Assembly (NCBI GenBank): GCA_964563165.1
Contig: CAZLWA010000008.1
Coordinates: 1 to 64,000, forward strand
Origin: CAZLWA01 sp964563165
Lineage (GTDB): Bacteria > CLD3 > SB21
Length of the DNA: 64,000 nucleotides
Direction: 5' to 3'
Below, piece by piece: positions 43,817 to 53,484 of the stretch. Position 1 is the stretch's first letter. Each line of letters starts with the position of its first letter. The notes under the pieces are model-generated. The model did no database searches, was not told where the DNA came from, and saw only the letters and a program-made list of their open reading frames with translations. Both the position numbers and the translations under genes were made by a program.

Positions 43817-45802
43817 TTAATTCTTTTCTTCGGTCCGGGACCCCGTCATCGCGGCCACTTTTGCTTTTCTCCCGCCTTTTACTGCGCTGCCATTTCCATT
43901 GTTTTCCAATGTGGGCTTCTCACCGAGAATTTCCTCGATCTGTTTTTTATCCAGAACTTCTTTCTCGAGTAACTTCTGAGTCAGGGCTTCGAGCTTATCC
44001 CGTTTCTCGAGCAAGAGTTTCTTTGTCATCGCATAAGCCGATTCCACGATGCGCTTAACTTCCGCATCGATGACGCGCGCGGTATCTTCGCTGTACGGCT
44101 TCATCGTTACGCCGCCGAGAAAATTCTCCCGCCCGTTTTCCGTGTAAGAAACATTGCCGAGCTTCTCGCTCATGCCGTATGTTGTTACCATACGGGTCGC
44201 TATTTCCGTTACCCGTTCCAGATCATTCGAAGCACCGGTAGAAATTTCTTTAAACACAATTTCTTCCGCCGCGCGTCCGCCGAGTAAACTGCAGAGTTTT
44301 TCGGTCAATTCGGCTTTGGACAGTAAATACCTGTCTTCCAGAGGCGTCTGCAGCGTATAACCGAGCGCCCCGATGCCGCGCGGAATGATCGAGACTTTGT
44401 GAACCGGATCGGCATTTTCCAAATAATGACCGACGACTGCGTGACCCGATTCGTGATACGCCACGATATTTTTCTCTTTCGGACTGATAATCTTATTTTT
44501 CTTTTCCAGACCGCCGATCACGCGCTCGATCGCTTCCTGAAAATCGGTCATTTCGATCCGTTCTTTATCTTTACGCGACGCCAGCAGGGACGCTTCATTG
44601 CAGACATTGGCAATTTCCGCACCGGCAAAGCCCGGCGTCTGCGCCGCAAGCGTTTGTAAATCCATATCAGGAGAGAGCGGCATGCCTTTCGTGTGAACCT
44701 TGAAAATCGCAATACGCGCTTTCAGGTCCGGACGATCAAGAACGACCTGCCGGTCAAATCTTCCCGGCCGCAACAGCGCGATATCCAGAACGTCCGGGCG
44801 GTTCGTTGCTCCCATAATGATCACACCTTTGTCCGTATTGAAACCGTCCATTTCGACCAGCAACTGATTCAACGTGTTTTCACGCTCATCATGACCCCCC
44901 ATCACAAATCCTTTCGCGCGGCTGCGCCCGATGGCGTCAATTTCGTCAATGAAAATAATACAGGGCGCTTTTGATTTGGCTTCCGCAAACAGATCCCGCA
45001 CGCGCGAAGCGCCGACGCCGACGAACATCTCGACAAAATCCGATCCGCTCAAATGAAAGAACGGTACATTGGCTTCGCCCGCAACAGCTTTCGCAAGCAG
45101 CGTTTTACCCGTTCCCGGAGGACCCACCAGCAATACGCCTTTGGGTAGTTTGGCCCCAAGTTTGGTGTATTTTTTCGGTGTCTTCAAGAAGTCGACGATC
45201 TCTCTCACCTCATCAATAACCTCTTCCACGCCTGCGACATCCTCAAACGTGATACGCGTCTTTGAATCCTGCGCATAGATTTTTGCCTTACTTTTGCCGA
45301 TACTCATCACATTACCGCCGCCGCCCATCCTGCGGAAAATAAATCCCCACAGAACGAACAGTAGCAATAACGGAAATATCCAGTACAGCAGAAGGTTTTG
45401 AATCCAGTTATTGTCTATGACGCCTTTGTAGTTGACCCCGGCCGCCTGTAGATCTGCTACCAGCTTATCGTCAGGAAGCGTGACCAGGACGAACGGCTGA
45501 CGCAAATCTTTTCTAAAATGGCTTTCGAAGAATTTACCGAGCCGGATACGCTCGGTGATATCCGGAAAATTTTCATCCTCTTTCTTCTGCATCGCCACAA
45601 GACTGTCCGGCAGCTTGAACTTACCGATAATCTTATCGTTGGCAATTTCAACCTGATCGATCTCCCCTTTGGCCAACTTATCCCTGAATTCCTTATAAGA
45701 AATCTCAATGTCTTGACTGCTGGAGAATAAGATCGGATTCAGCAGTACGAATAACAGCAGGATCCCGAGAATGATCGGAATTTGAAGTTTTTGCTTGTTC
45801 AT
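43817..45802 (-). CDS. ftsH: ATP-dependent zinc metalloprotease FtsH
   Basis: A 661-residue membrane-anchored AAA+ protease that removes misassembled membrane and regulatory proteins. It has an N-terminal segment (about residues 7-27), a periplasmic domain, a second segment (about 135-155), Walker A GPPGTGKTLLAKAVAGEA, Walker B IIFIDEIDAIG, SRH region RPGRFDRQ and zinc site HESGHAVVGH. The C-terminal tail is Lys-rich. It follows lon by 8 bases, the two energy-dependent proteases being adjacent. Confidence 0.98.
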   Translation of the reverse strand: MNKQKLQIPIILGILLLFVLLNPILFSSSQDIEISYKEFRDKLAKGEIDQVEIANDKIIGKFKLPDSLVAMQKKEDENFPDITERIRLGKFFESHFRKDLRQPFVLVTLPDDKLVADLQAAGVNYKGVIDNNWIQNLLLYWIFPLLLLFVLWGFIFRRMGGGGNVMSIGKSKAKIYAQDSKTRITFEDVAGVEEVIDEVREIVDFLKTPKKYTKLGAKLPKGVLLVGPPGTGKTLLAKAVAGEANVPFFHLSGSDFVEMFVGVGASRVRDLFAEAKSKAPCIIFIDEIDAIGRSRAKGFVMGGHDERENTLNQLLVEMDGFNTDKGVIIMGATNRPDVLDIALLRPGRFDRQVVLDRPDLKARIAIFKVHTKGMPLSPDMDLQTLAAQTPGFAGAEIANVCNEASLLASRKDKERIEMTDFQEAIERVIGGLEKKNKIISPKEKNIVAYHESGHAVVGHYLENADPVHKVSIIPRGIGALGYTLQTPLEDRYLLSKAELTEKLCSLLGGRAAEEIVFKEISTGASNDLERVTEIATRMVTTYGMSEKLGNVSYTENGRENFLGGVTMKPYSEDTARVIDAEVKRIVESAYAMTKKLLLEKRDKLEALTQKLLEKEVLDKKQIEEILGEKPTLENNGNGSAVKGGRKAKVAAMTGSRTEEKN

Positions 45803-45810
45803 TTTTTTCC

Positions 45811-48267
45811 TTAATGACTTTCGGCCGTTATTTTCTTCTTTTTTGAATTCTTAGTTTTTGAGCCGTTATGTTTTGCGTGAGGAATCGCTATGGATTTGAC
45901 CGGAGATTTCAACGCATTGGTGATCACTTGTGAAACCTCGTTGACCAGCACGAACTTCATTTCATTGCGGATCTGCTTCGGCACCTCATCCAGATCCTTT
46001 TCATTTTTATCGGGCAGAATGATAGTCTTGATGCCTGCACGATGGGCTGCCAAAATTTTCTCTTTCACGCCGCCGATAGGCAGTACCGCTCCGCGCAGCG
46101 TGACTTCGCCGGTCATCGCAATGTCGTTTCGCACTAATTGATTCGTGAGCAGCGAATAGATCGCCGTGAACATCGTAATACCCGCGGATGGTCCGTCTTT
46201 CGGAATTCCGCCGGCCGGCACATGTATATGAATGTCCAATTTATCAAATTCTTCCGTGATCCCCAACTCGTCGGCCTGTGAGCGAATGTGACTCAAAGCC
46301 GCAATAGCCGATTCCTTCATGACGTCGCCGAGTTGTCCGGTCAAAGTCAATGCGCCTTTGCCTTTCATTTTCGAAGCCTCGATGAACAGGATGTCGCCGC
46401 CCGCCGCGGTCCATGCCAGTCCGGTGACAATTCCCGGCTTTCTGATACGTTCGACGGCATCCGAAAAGAATTTTATTTTACCCAGGTACGTATAAATGTT
46501 TTTCCTATTGATCGTTGTTTTCTTGATTTTCTTTTCCGCCACTTCGCGCGCCACGCCGCGGCAAATCGCCGCCACTTCGCGCTCGAGATTTCGCAGACCC
46601 GCTTCCCGCGTATAGTCGTGAATGATCGTCTTAATGGCTTCCCGATTGAATTTAATTTGATTTCCTTTCAATCCGTGTTCTCCGATTTGCTTTGGAATAA
46701 TAAATTTCTGGGCGATATGCAATTTCTCTTCTTCGGTATAGCCCGGAAGCTCGATGACTTCCATGCGATCGCGCAGCGCCGACAAGATCGGATCCGAAAG
46801 ATTCCCCGTAGCAATGAATAGAACTTTCGACAAATCGAACGGCACATCAAGATAATGATCGGAGAATGAAAAATTCTGCTCCGGATCCAGAACTTCTAAA
46901 AGCGCGCTGGACGGGTCCCCGCGAAAATCCATGCCGACCTTATCAATTTCATCCAGCATGAAAATCGGATTGATCGATCCCGCCTTTTTAATTCCCTGGA
47001 TAATTCGTCCCGGAAGCGCCCCGATGTACGTTCTTCGGTGGCCCCGGATTTCGGCTTCGTCGCGAATGCCGCCTAAGGACATCCGCACGAATTTTCTGCC
47101 GAGCGCTTTGGCGATGGAACGTCCGAGGGAAGTCTTACCGACTCCGGGAGGACCCACAAAACACAAAATCGGACCGCGCATGTCATTCTTCAGTTTCCGC
47201 ACGGAAAGATACTCCAAAATCCTTTTCTTAACTTTTTCCAGTCCGTAATGATCTGCTTCCAGGCTTCTTCGCGCTTCGTCGATATTCATGTTGTCATCGG
47301 TAGTCGTTTTCCACGGCATATCGATCAGCCAATCGAGATACGTTCGGGAGACCGTGTATTCCGCCGCCATCGGCGACATGCGCCCGAGCCGCTCCAGTTC
47401 TTTTTTCGCGACCTCATAAACTTCCTTCGGCATGTTCGCTTTATCAATTTTTTCCTTGATCTCGGAAACTTCCGGGTTCGACGATTCCGTTTCGCCCAGT
47501 TCCCGCTGGATCGCTTTTAATTGCTCCCGCAAATAATATTCGCGCTGAGTTTTACTGATTTCGTCCTGAACGTCCGTTTGAATTTTGTTGCCCAGCTCCA
47601 GTGTCTGCAAGACTTTATTCAGTATCAGATGCGCTTTTTCCAAACGCTTCTTGATGTCGAGGATCTGTAAAATTTCCTGCTTCTCGTCGGTTGAAATATT
47701 CAAAGCCGAAATCGCCATATCCGCTACGCGTCCGGGCTGCTGAATATTCAAGATCATGGAAGTTTGTTCGGCGGAAATGTACGGCGCGAGCCCGGACATT
47801 TTTTGGAATATATTCTTGATATTGATCACCAGCGCGTCAATTTCCAGGTCACCCGCCGCGGGCGGCACGTCAACGAGTTCTTCAACTTTCGCAATCCAAT
47901 ACGGATCTTCTTGCGTGAATTGAATGAGCTTGATGCGCTGTACCCCCTGCACGATCACGCTCTTGCTGCCGTCCGGCATATCGAATACGCGCATGATGGT
48001 AGCCGCGACGCCGTATTCATACATTTCCTTTTGGGTTGGATTTTCCACGCCGCTTTCCTTTTGCGCCACGACGCCGATCAACCGATTCACATCCGAATGT
48101 TCGGATACAAGTTTGAGCGTTTTGTCGCGCCCGATGGACAGCGGCATGATCTGCTGCGGAAACAGCACGGTATTGCGCAACGGAATAATCGGCAGCAGGT
48201 CCGGAATCTGATTCCGTTTGGTTTTCTTCTCTTTCGTCATAATATGTTCTTCGAGAGTCTTTGTCAT
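45811..48267 (-). CDS. lon: ATP-dependent protease Lon
   Basis: An 818-residue LonA-type protease. It has an N-terminal substrate domain (about residues 24-225, LLPIIPLRNTVLFPQQIMP), a coiled coil, an AAA+ module with Walker A GPPGVGKTSLGRSIAKALG, Walker B IFMLDEIDKVG, and a protease domain with the catalytic Ser in KDGPSAGITMF and Lys in GGVKEKILAAHRAG. The first ATG at 48267 has AGGA eight bases upstream; an ATG nine codons later is also possible. It lies between htrA and ftsH. Confidence 0.97.
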   Translation of the reverse strand: MTKTLEEHIMTKEKKTKRNQIPDLLPIIPLRNTVLFPQQIMPLSIGRDKTLKLVSEHSDVNRLIGVVAQKESGVENPTQKEMYEYGVAATIMRVFDMPDGSKSVIVQGVQRIKLIQFTQEDPYWIAKVEELVDVPPAAGDLEIDALVINIKNIFQKMSGLAPYISAEQTSMILNIQQPGRVADMAISALNISTDEKQEILQILDIKKRLEKAHLILNKVLQTLELGNKIQTDVQDEISKTQREYYLREQLKAIQRELGETESSNPEVSEIKEKIDKANMPKEVYEVAKKELERLGRMSPMAAEYTVSRTYLDWLIDMPWKTTTDDNMNIDEARRSLEADHYGLEKVKKRILEYLSVRKLKNDMRGPILCFVGPPGVGKTSLGRSIAKALGRKFVRMSLGGIRDEAEIRGHRRTYIGALPGRIIQGIKKAGSINPIFMLDEIDKVGMDFRGDPSSALLEVLDPEQNFSFSDHYLDVPFDLSKVLFIATGNLSDPILSALRDRMEVIELPGYTEEEKLHIAQKFIIPKQIGEHGLKGNQIKFNREAIKTIIHDYTREAGLRNLEREVAAICRGVAREVAEKKIKKTTINRKNIYTYLGKIKFFSDAVERIRKPGIVTGLAWTAAGGDILFIEASKMKGKGALTLTGQLGDVMKESAIAALSHIRSQADELGITEEFDKLDIHIHVPAGGIPKDGPSAGITMFTAIYSLLTNQLVRNDIAMTGEVTLRGAVLPIGGVKEKILAAHRAGIKTIILPDKNEKDLDEVPKQIRNEMKFVLVNEVSQVITNALKSPVKSIAIPHAKHNGSKTKNSKKKKITAESH

Positions 48268-48371
48268 CTTTTTTCCTGATTAATGAGCGTCCAAATGTAA
48301 TCATCATAAAAGAGCACCGGCGACGGCGACACCCGGGGCCCTTCGAAACCGGTACGAAAATTCATCGCAGT

Positions 48372-49880
48372 TTAATTCGGGATATTAAACGCAATGAAGA
48401 GCGAAGTTCCCTTGCGATCGATCAACAACAGCGCCGTATCGCTTTTGCCTATTTTGCTGACCGCATCGGCAAATTCTTTAACTGTTTTAACATCCTGACG
48501 GCCCACGCGTTTAATTACATCCCCTTCACGCAATCCACCGCGAAACGCAGGACCGTTTTGTTCGAGCTCTGTGATGACTACGCCGGTTTCATTTTGATTG
48601 ATGCCGTGTTTCTTTGCCAGATCAGAGTTCAAATTAGCGACATCCATTCCGAGGCGTTCCGAACTTTTCTTGGCTGAAGAATCGTCCTTCAGTGCAACCG
48701 GTTCCGACGGAGCTTCCGTCAGAGTAGTCTTGACGCGCATTTCTTTGCCGTCCCGAATCAGCGTGAGCTCCACTTCGGCTCCAGGGTTCTTGGAAACGAT
48801 CATCTTTCTGAGGTCCGAACTGCTTTCAAATTCTTTTCCACTAACTTTGGTTATCACATCGCCTTGCTGAATATGAGCTTTATCCGCAGGGCTGCCCTGT
48901 TGGACATTTGTTACGACGGCCCCTTTGGGTGATTTCAAATTCAGCGCCTTGGCCATTTCTTCGTTAACATCCTGAATACCGACGCCTAAATAACCACGCG
49001 TCACCTTACCGTTCTTGATCAACTGGTCCATGATGGATTTGACGGTATTCGACGGAATGGCAAAACCAATTCCCTCATAGCCGCCGCTTTGCGAGAGAAT
49101 AGCCGCATTGATGCCGACCAATTCTCCGCTCATGTTCACCAGTGCACCCCCGCTGTTGCCCGGATTGATCGCCGCATCCGTCTGCAAAAAATCCACGTCC
49201 GAATCCAAACCAACCGATGATCTCGCTATGCCGCTGATGATCCCGGCGGTCACGGTATGACTCAGCGATTTGCTGAACGGATTACCGATTGCAACCGCCC
49301 ACTGACCGACCTTAATTTGGTCGGAATTTGCAATTTTGACGGCGGGTAGACCTTTTTCGTCAATTTTTACAACGGCAATATCCATGCGCTTGTCGGTTCC
49401 GATCAATTTTGCGTCATACGTTTTTCCTGCAGAAAGAGTGATTTTGATTTTGTCGGTTTTTTCAATAACGTGATTATTGGTAACGATATAACCGTCCTCG
49501 CTGATAATAACGCCGGACCCGAGGCCCTGCCGTTTTTGCTCTCTTTGAGGCTGGTTATGCGGCGCGCCGAAAAAATTTCCGAATGAATCGTTGTCGCCGA
49601 AGAAATCACGGAAAGGATTGTACGCATCGACTTTAACGGTCGCTTCCGTTTCAACCGTTACCACACTGGGTGTAACGAATTCCGCAACGGCGGCGAAGCC
49701 TTCACTAAAGTCGCGCATGGCCGTCATTTTTTCCTCTAACTTCATCCGTACTTCTGAATCCGATCCCGCGCGCCCTTTGTGGATCAAATTAAAATTCGCG
49801 GTGATCAACATTCCGGCTAATACACCGATCACGATCAGCAAGACTCCGAAAATTATCCGGGAAGATTTTGCAGGTTGCAT
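48372..49880 (-). CDS. degP: Periplasmic serine protease, DegP/HtrA family
   Basis: A 502-residue protein with an N-terminal membrane anchor or signal (about residues 8-30), a trypsin-like domain with the triad His in VTNNHVIE, Asp in KRMDIAVVKID and Ser in NPGNSGGALVN, and two PDZ domains (about 285-375 and 395-500, RGYLGVGIQDVNEEM and GVVITELEQNGPAFRGGLREG). It degrades or refolds damaged envelope proteins. It is 70 bases downstream of the J-domain gene; an inverted repeat lies in that gap. Confidence 0.96.
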   Translation of the reverse strand: MQPAKSSRIIFGVLLIVIGVLAGMLITANFNLIHKGRAGSDSEVRMKLEEKMTAMRDFSEGFAAVAEFVTPSVVTVETEATVKVDAYNPFRDFFGDNDSFGNFFGAPHNQPQREQKRQGLGSGVIISEDGYIVTNNHVIEKTDKIKITLSAGKTYDAKLIGTDKRMDIAVVKIDEKGLPAVKIANSDQIKVGQWAVAIGNPFSKSLSHTVTAGIISGIARSSVGLDSDVDFLQTDAAINPGNSGGALVNMSGELVGINAAILSQSGGYEGIGFAIPSNTVKSIMDQLIKNGKVTRGYLGVGIQDVNEEMAKALNLKSPKGAVVTNVQQGSPADKAHIQQGDVITKVSGKEFESSSDLRKMIVSKNPGAEVELTLIRDGKEMRVKTTLTEAPSEPVALKDDSSAKKSSERLGMDVANLNSDLAKKHGINQNETGVVITELEQNGPAFRGGLREGDVIKRVGRQDVKTVKEFADAVSKIGKSDTALLLIDRKGTSLFIAFNIPN

Positions 49881-49904
49881 TGCATGACTCCTGTTAATTA
49901 TTAT

Positions 49905-49920
49905 TACAGTGATTACTGTA
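49905..49920. promoter_or_regulatory. Inverted repeat upstream of htrA gene
   Basis: TACAGT-GATT-ACTGTA is a perfect 6-bp inverted repeat 25-40 bases before the start of the DegP/HtrA gene. The position suits an operator or stress-response site, but it is short. Confidence 0.3.
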
Positions 49921-49950
49921 TGTGTTTTACGAAACTTCTATTCAAAAGTT

Positions 49951-50838
49951 TTACCACTTCATATCCGTCGAATTGGCAAAAGATTCGAGTAACTCCTTCT
50001 GTTGTTTTGTAAGATTACGCGGAACCGACACCACGACCGTCACCAGCATATCCCCCGTCTTTCTCTTGGACTTCACACCCAGACCGTTAAGTTTAAGCAT
50101 CGTACCGCTTTGCGTGCCGCCTGGAATTTTTACATCCACATTTCCGCCGTAGACCGTCTTAACGCGAACCGTGCTCCCGAGGGCCATTTGAGCGAAATTG
50201 ACAGGAACTTCACAATAGATATCGTTGTCCTTTCGAGTGAAAAATTTATCCGGCATGACGCGCACCGTTAACAAAATGTCGCCGCCGCCCGCCGGTGTAT
50301 GCGCCGGCTGCCGTATACGTAATTGCTCGCCGTCATTGATACCTTCCGGTATTTTCACACGAATGGTCTTGGACGCGTTGCCCATCGCAAAATCAACTTC
50401 CCCGCCCAAAACCGCTTTCTCAAACGGAATGGAAAGTTCGACATTCACTTCATTGGCATGCACAGTATTGAACTGATCACTGCCAAAGAACATTTCATCC
50501 AGAACATCCGCAAAACCCGGGGTTCGGCCCTGCGTACGCCCCCCGGCGGTATTAAAATTCTTCATGAATTCATTGAGATCGAACCCGTCGGAAAAACCGG
50601 TGGACTGAGTATTTCCCGGCCGGCTGCCGAAGCGGCGCATTGCATCGTATTCTTTACGTTTTTTCGGATCGCTCAGGAGATTGTAAGCTTCGGACATTTC
50701 CTTGAATTTTTCATCATGGGCTTTGTTACCTTGATTCTTGTCCGGATGATATTTCTTGGCGAGCTTTTTATAAGCGGATTTGATATCTGCTTCGCTCGCC
50801 GACTCCGGAACGCCCAATATTTTATAAAAATCTTTCAT
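49951..50838 (-). CDS. CbpA-like J-domain co-chaperone
   Basis: A 295-residue type II J protein that recruits DnaK to substrates. The J domain is at residues 3-67, with the HPD motif in KKYHPDKNQ. A Gly/Phe-rich linker (about 70-115) is followed by the two DnaJ C-terminal beta domains (VELSIPFEKAVLGGEVDF, IRVKIPEGINDGEQLRIR, DVKIPGGTQSGTML). There is no CxxCxGxG zinc region, so it is CbpA-like rather than DnaJ. It is 72 bases after the zinc-ribbon gene and close to dnaK. Confidence 0.93.
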   Translation of the reverse strand: MKDFYKILGVPESASEADIKSAYKKLAKKYHPDKNQGNKAHDEKFKEMSEAYNLLSDPKKRKEYDAMRRFGSRPGNTQSTGFSDGFDLNEFMKNFNTAGGRTQGRTPGFADVLDEMFFGSDQFNTVHANEVNVELSIPFEKAVLGGEVDFAMGNASKTIRVKIPEGINDGEQLRIRQPAHTPAGGGDILLTVRVMPDKFFTRKDNDIYCEVPVNFAQMALGSTVRVKTVYGGNVDVKIPGGTQSGTMLKLNGLGVKSKRKTGDMLVTVVVSVPRNLTKQQKELLESFANSTDMKW

Positions 50839-50910
50839 ATAGAACTCAAGTCTTCACGGATTCAATTCAGTCAGAAAAAACCGGCCAATGACGGTCTGCA
50901 TTCTCTCAAG

Positions 50911-51198
50911 TTATTCCGGCTTTTTCTTATTTTCCGTTTTCTCTGTTTTCTCTGTTTTCTCTGTTTTCGTTTCGGGCTTTGTATCCTTTTTGCCGCCGTT
51001 GTCGGATGGAGGCACGTCTGCTTTCTTGTAATCCGTAATATAGAATCCGGACCCTTTGAACATAAGCCCTGATCCGGAACTGAACTGCCTCTGACTGATC
51101 TTGCCGCACACCGGACATTTAGAAACCGGCTCCACATTCATGCTGTGAAATTCCTCAAAAACGTGTCCTTCCGGACACTTATAATCGTAGGTTGGCAT
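50911..51198 (-). CDS. FmdB-type zinc-ribbon protein
   Basis: A 95-residue protein. The N-terminal zinc ribbon (residues about 1-55) starts MPTYDYKCPEGHVFEEFHS and has the second pair in SKCPVCG; the first site has one Cys and a His. The C-terminal tail (about 65-95) is a Lys/Glu/Thr repeat encoded by three perfect 9-bp units at 50940-50966. These proteins are uncharacterised. GGGAGA precedes the ATG. It lies between dnaK and the J-protein gene. Confidence 0.85.
   Translation of the reverse strand: MPTYDYKCPEGHVFEEFHSMNVEPVSKCPVCGKISQRQFSSGSGLMFKGSGFYITDYKKADVPPSDNGGKKDTKPETKTEKTEKTEKTENKKKPE
50940..50966. repeat. Three tandem 9-bp units inside the zinc-ribbon gene
   Basis: The plus-strand unit TCTCTGTTT occurs three times perfectly, with a degenerate unit before. 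It encodes the K-T-E tail repeats. Because the unit is a multiple of three, changes in copy number alter tail length without a frameshift. Confidence 0.75.
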
Positions 51199-51242
51199 TG
51201 CAGCAAGTCTCCCAATATTACATTAGCTTGACAAGGATAACT

Positions 51243-53156
51243 CTATTGTTTCTTATCTTTATCATCGACAACTTCATAATCGGCTTCTTCGACTTTCTTA
51301 TCTTCTTTTCCGTCCGTCCCCGCTTGCTCAGTTTGCTGACTACCGGCCGCGCCCGACTGTTGATACATCTTGGTGGAAACTTCATTCCAGATCTTGTTCA
51401 AAGATTCCGACGAGGATTTCATATTATCCGTATTATCTGCGGTAATGGCGTCGCGAAGTTTTTGCAGTTCTCCCTCGAGGCGGCCTTTTGAATCCGCATC
51501 AATCTTATCGCCAAATTCCTTGATATTTTTCTCCGTCTGATACGCCAACGACTCCGCCTGATTTTTGGTGTCTATCTTCTCGCGGCTCTTTTTGTCTTCT
51601 TCGGCGTGTTCCTTTGCCTGGTTCACCATTCTTTCAATCTCCTCGGAATTCAGACCGGACGAAGATTCGATACGAATGCTTTGTTCTTTATTTGTCGCCT
51701 TATCTTTTGCGGCAACGTGCAAGATGCCGTTGGCATCAATATCAAACGTCACTTCGACTTGCGGTATCCCGCGCGGAGCCGGAGGAATGCCGACTAACTC
51801 AAAACGGCCGATCTCCCTGTTGTCTGCGAACATTTGCCGCTCACCCTGACCGACACGAATCGTAACCGCAGTTTGGCTGTCCGAAGCCGTTGAAAAAATC
51901 TCGCTCTTTTTCGTCGGAATGGTCGTATTACGCGGAATCATCGTGGTAAATACTCCGCCCAGTGTTTCGATACCCAGTGACAACGGCGTCACATCGAGCA
52001 AAAGTACATCCTTAACTTCACCGGCAAGCACGGCGCCTTGAATGCCTGCGCCAACTGCCACGACCTCATCGGGATTCACTCCTTTATGAGGCTCTTTCTT
52101 GAATAGATCTTCGACCAGCTGCTGGATTTTCGGAATACGCGTGGAACCGCCGACCAGAATCACTTCGTCAATCTGCGAATACTGCAAACCGGCGTCTTTC
52201 ATGGCTTGCTCCACGGGTTTGACCGTGCGTTGGATCAAGTCTTCGCAAATCTGTTCAAACTTCGCACGGGTCAAAACGATGTCCAAATGTTTCGGAATAC
52301 TGTCCACAGCCGTAATGTAAGGCAAATTGATCTGCGTTTGCTGTGAACTCGATATTTCGATCTTTGCTTTTTCCGAGGCGTCTTTGAGGCGCTGTAATGC
52401 CATAGCATCCTTACGCAAATCGATACCCTCATTTTTCTTGAATTCGTCGGCGAGCCAGTTCATGACGCGCTCGTCAAAATCATCGCCACCCAAATGCGTA
52501 TCGCCATTGGTAGCCAGCACTTCAAATACCCCGTCGCCTATCTCCAGAACGGAAATATCAAACGTGCCGCCGCCCAGGTCATACACGGCAATCTTCTCAT
52601 TGGTCTTCTTGTCAAGGCCGTAAGCCAGTGCCGCGGCCGTCGGCTCATTCAAAATGCGCAGCACATTGAGCCCGGCAATCTTACCCGCGTCTTTGGTTGC
52701 TTGCCTTTGGGCATCATTGAAATACGCCGGCACCGTAACTACGGCGTCCGTAACGGGCTGCCCCAGATAATCCTCGGCCGTTTGCTTCATTTTCTGAAGG
52801 ACCATCGCGGAGATCTCCGGGGGTGAAAAAATTTGATCTCCGATTTTCACCCTGGCAACGCCATTGTCACCGCTAATAACCTCGTAAGGAACCTTCTTGC
52901 GCTCTTCAGTGACTTCATCAAACCGGCGTCCCATGAATCGCTTGATCGAAGAAATCGTATTCTTCGGATTTGTGATGGCTTGCCGCTTCGCCGGACCGCC
53001 AATCACGCGCTCGCCCACCTTGGTAAACGCCACCACAGAAGGCGTGGTACGTCCGCCCTCGGAGTTCGGGATCACGACAGGCTGCCCGCCTTCCATAATA
53101 GAAACGCACGAGTTCGTCGTTCCTAAGTCAATTCCTATGACTTTTCCTTTTGCCAT
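51243..53156 (-). CDS. dnaK: Chaperone DnaK
   Basis: A 637-residue Hsp70. The ATPase domain begins GKVIGIDLGTTNSCVSI, with the second phosphate-binding motif in AVYDLGGGTFDISVLEIG and the adenosine motif in LVGGSTRIPKIQQLV. The linker is VLLLDVTPLSLGIETLGG. The C-terminal lid ends in a Gln/Ala/Gly-rich tail with EEADYEVVDD, the usual bacterial end. GGAGGA lies nine bases before the ATG. No grpE or dnaJ of the zinc type is in the window. Confidence 0.98.
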   Translation of the reverse strand: MAKGKVIGIDLGTTNSCVSIMEGGQPVVIPNSEGGRTTPSVVAFTKVGERVIGGPAKRQAITNPKNTISSIKRFMGRRFDEVTEERKKVPYEVISGDNGVARVKIGDQIFSPPEISAMVLQKMKQTAEDYLGQPVTDAVVTVPAYFNDAQRQATKDAGKIAGLNVLRILNEPTAAALAYGLDKKTNEKIAVYDLGGGTFDISVLEIGDGVFEVLATNGDTHLGGDDFDERVMNWLADEFKKNEGIDLRKDAMALQRLKDASEKAKIEISSSQQTQINLPYITAVDSIPKHLDIVLTRAKFEQICEDLIQRTVKPVEQAMKDAGLQYSQIDEVILVGGSTRIPKIQQLVEDLFKKEPHKGVNPDEVVAVGAGIQGAVLAGEVKDVLLLDVTPLSLGIETLGGVFTTMIPRNTTIPTKKSEIFSTASDSQTAVTIRVGQGERQMFADNREIGRFELVGIPPAPRGIPQVEVTFDIDANGILHVAAKDKATNKEQSIRIESSSGLNSEEIERMVNQAKEHAEEDKKSREKIDTKNQAESLAYQTEKNIKEFGDKIDADSKGRLEGELQKLRDAITADNTDNMKSSSESLNKIWNEVSTKMYQQSGAAGSQQTEQAGTDGKEDKKVEEADYEVVDDKDKKQ

Positions 53157-53484
53157 AATTACTTTCCTCCGTTTTTTGGAATATAATTCGTTATGTCTCT
53201 TAATTTACTTATTTTGTGCTTTTTGCGCATTATGATACGAACTTCATTAGTTGAATGCAAAGGATATACCCAAATATCGAATATCCAAGTCATTTATTTA
53301 CAATAAGTAGAAAACACCAAATTACGCTATTTTGTCATGAATAAGAATGGCTAAGCCAAAATGACATGGCACAATCACGGTATGACAATAATGGCAAGAT
53401 CATTCAGCGGGTATGCTACTTTCCAAATCGACTCCTGGAGAGTCTTGGAAGAACAGAAACAGGAAAGAAGATGGTATTTATCTG
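53157..53484. other. Intergenic region upstream of dnaK
   Basis: No gene is seen in these 328 bases. They contain the candidate dnaK promoter (53232-53260) and three ATGACA half-sites: TGTCAT at 53333-53338 and ATGACA at 53361-53366 and 53382-53387, the last two each followed by TGGCA. No CIRCE repeat (TTAGCACTC) is present, so HrcA control of this gene is not supported. Confidence 0.5.
53232..53260 (-). promoter_or_regulatory. Promoter of dnaK
   Basis: On the minus strand TTGCAT (53255-53260), a 17-bp spacer and TATCAT (53232-53237), about 76 bases before the ATG. Confidence 0.4.

Noticed and set aside
50323..51072. A 249-codon plus-strand frame
   Set aside because: It is antisense to the J-protein and zinc-ribbon genes and has a hydrophobic, non-family translation.
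53157..53484. CIRCE/HrcA operator before dnaK
   Set aside because: No TTAGCACTC or GAGTGCTAA is present.
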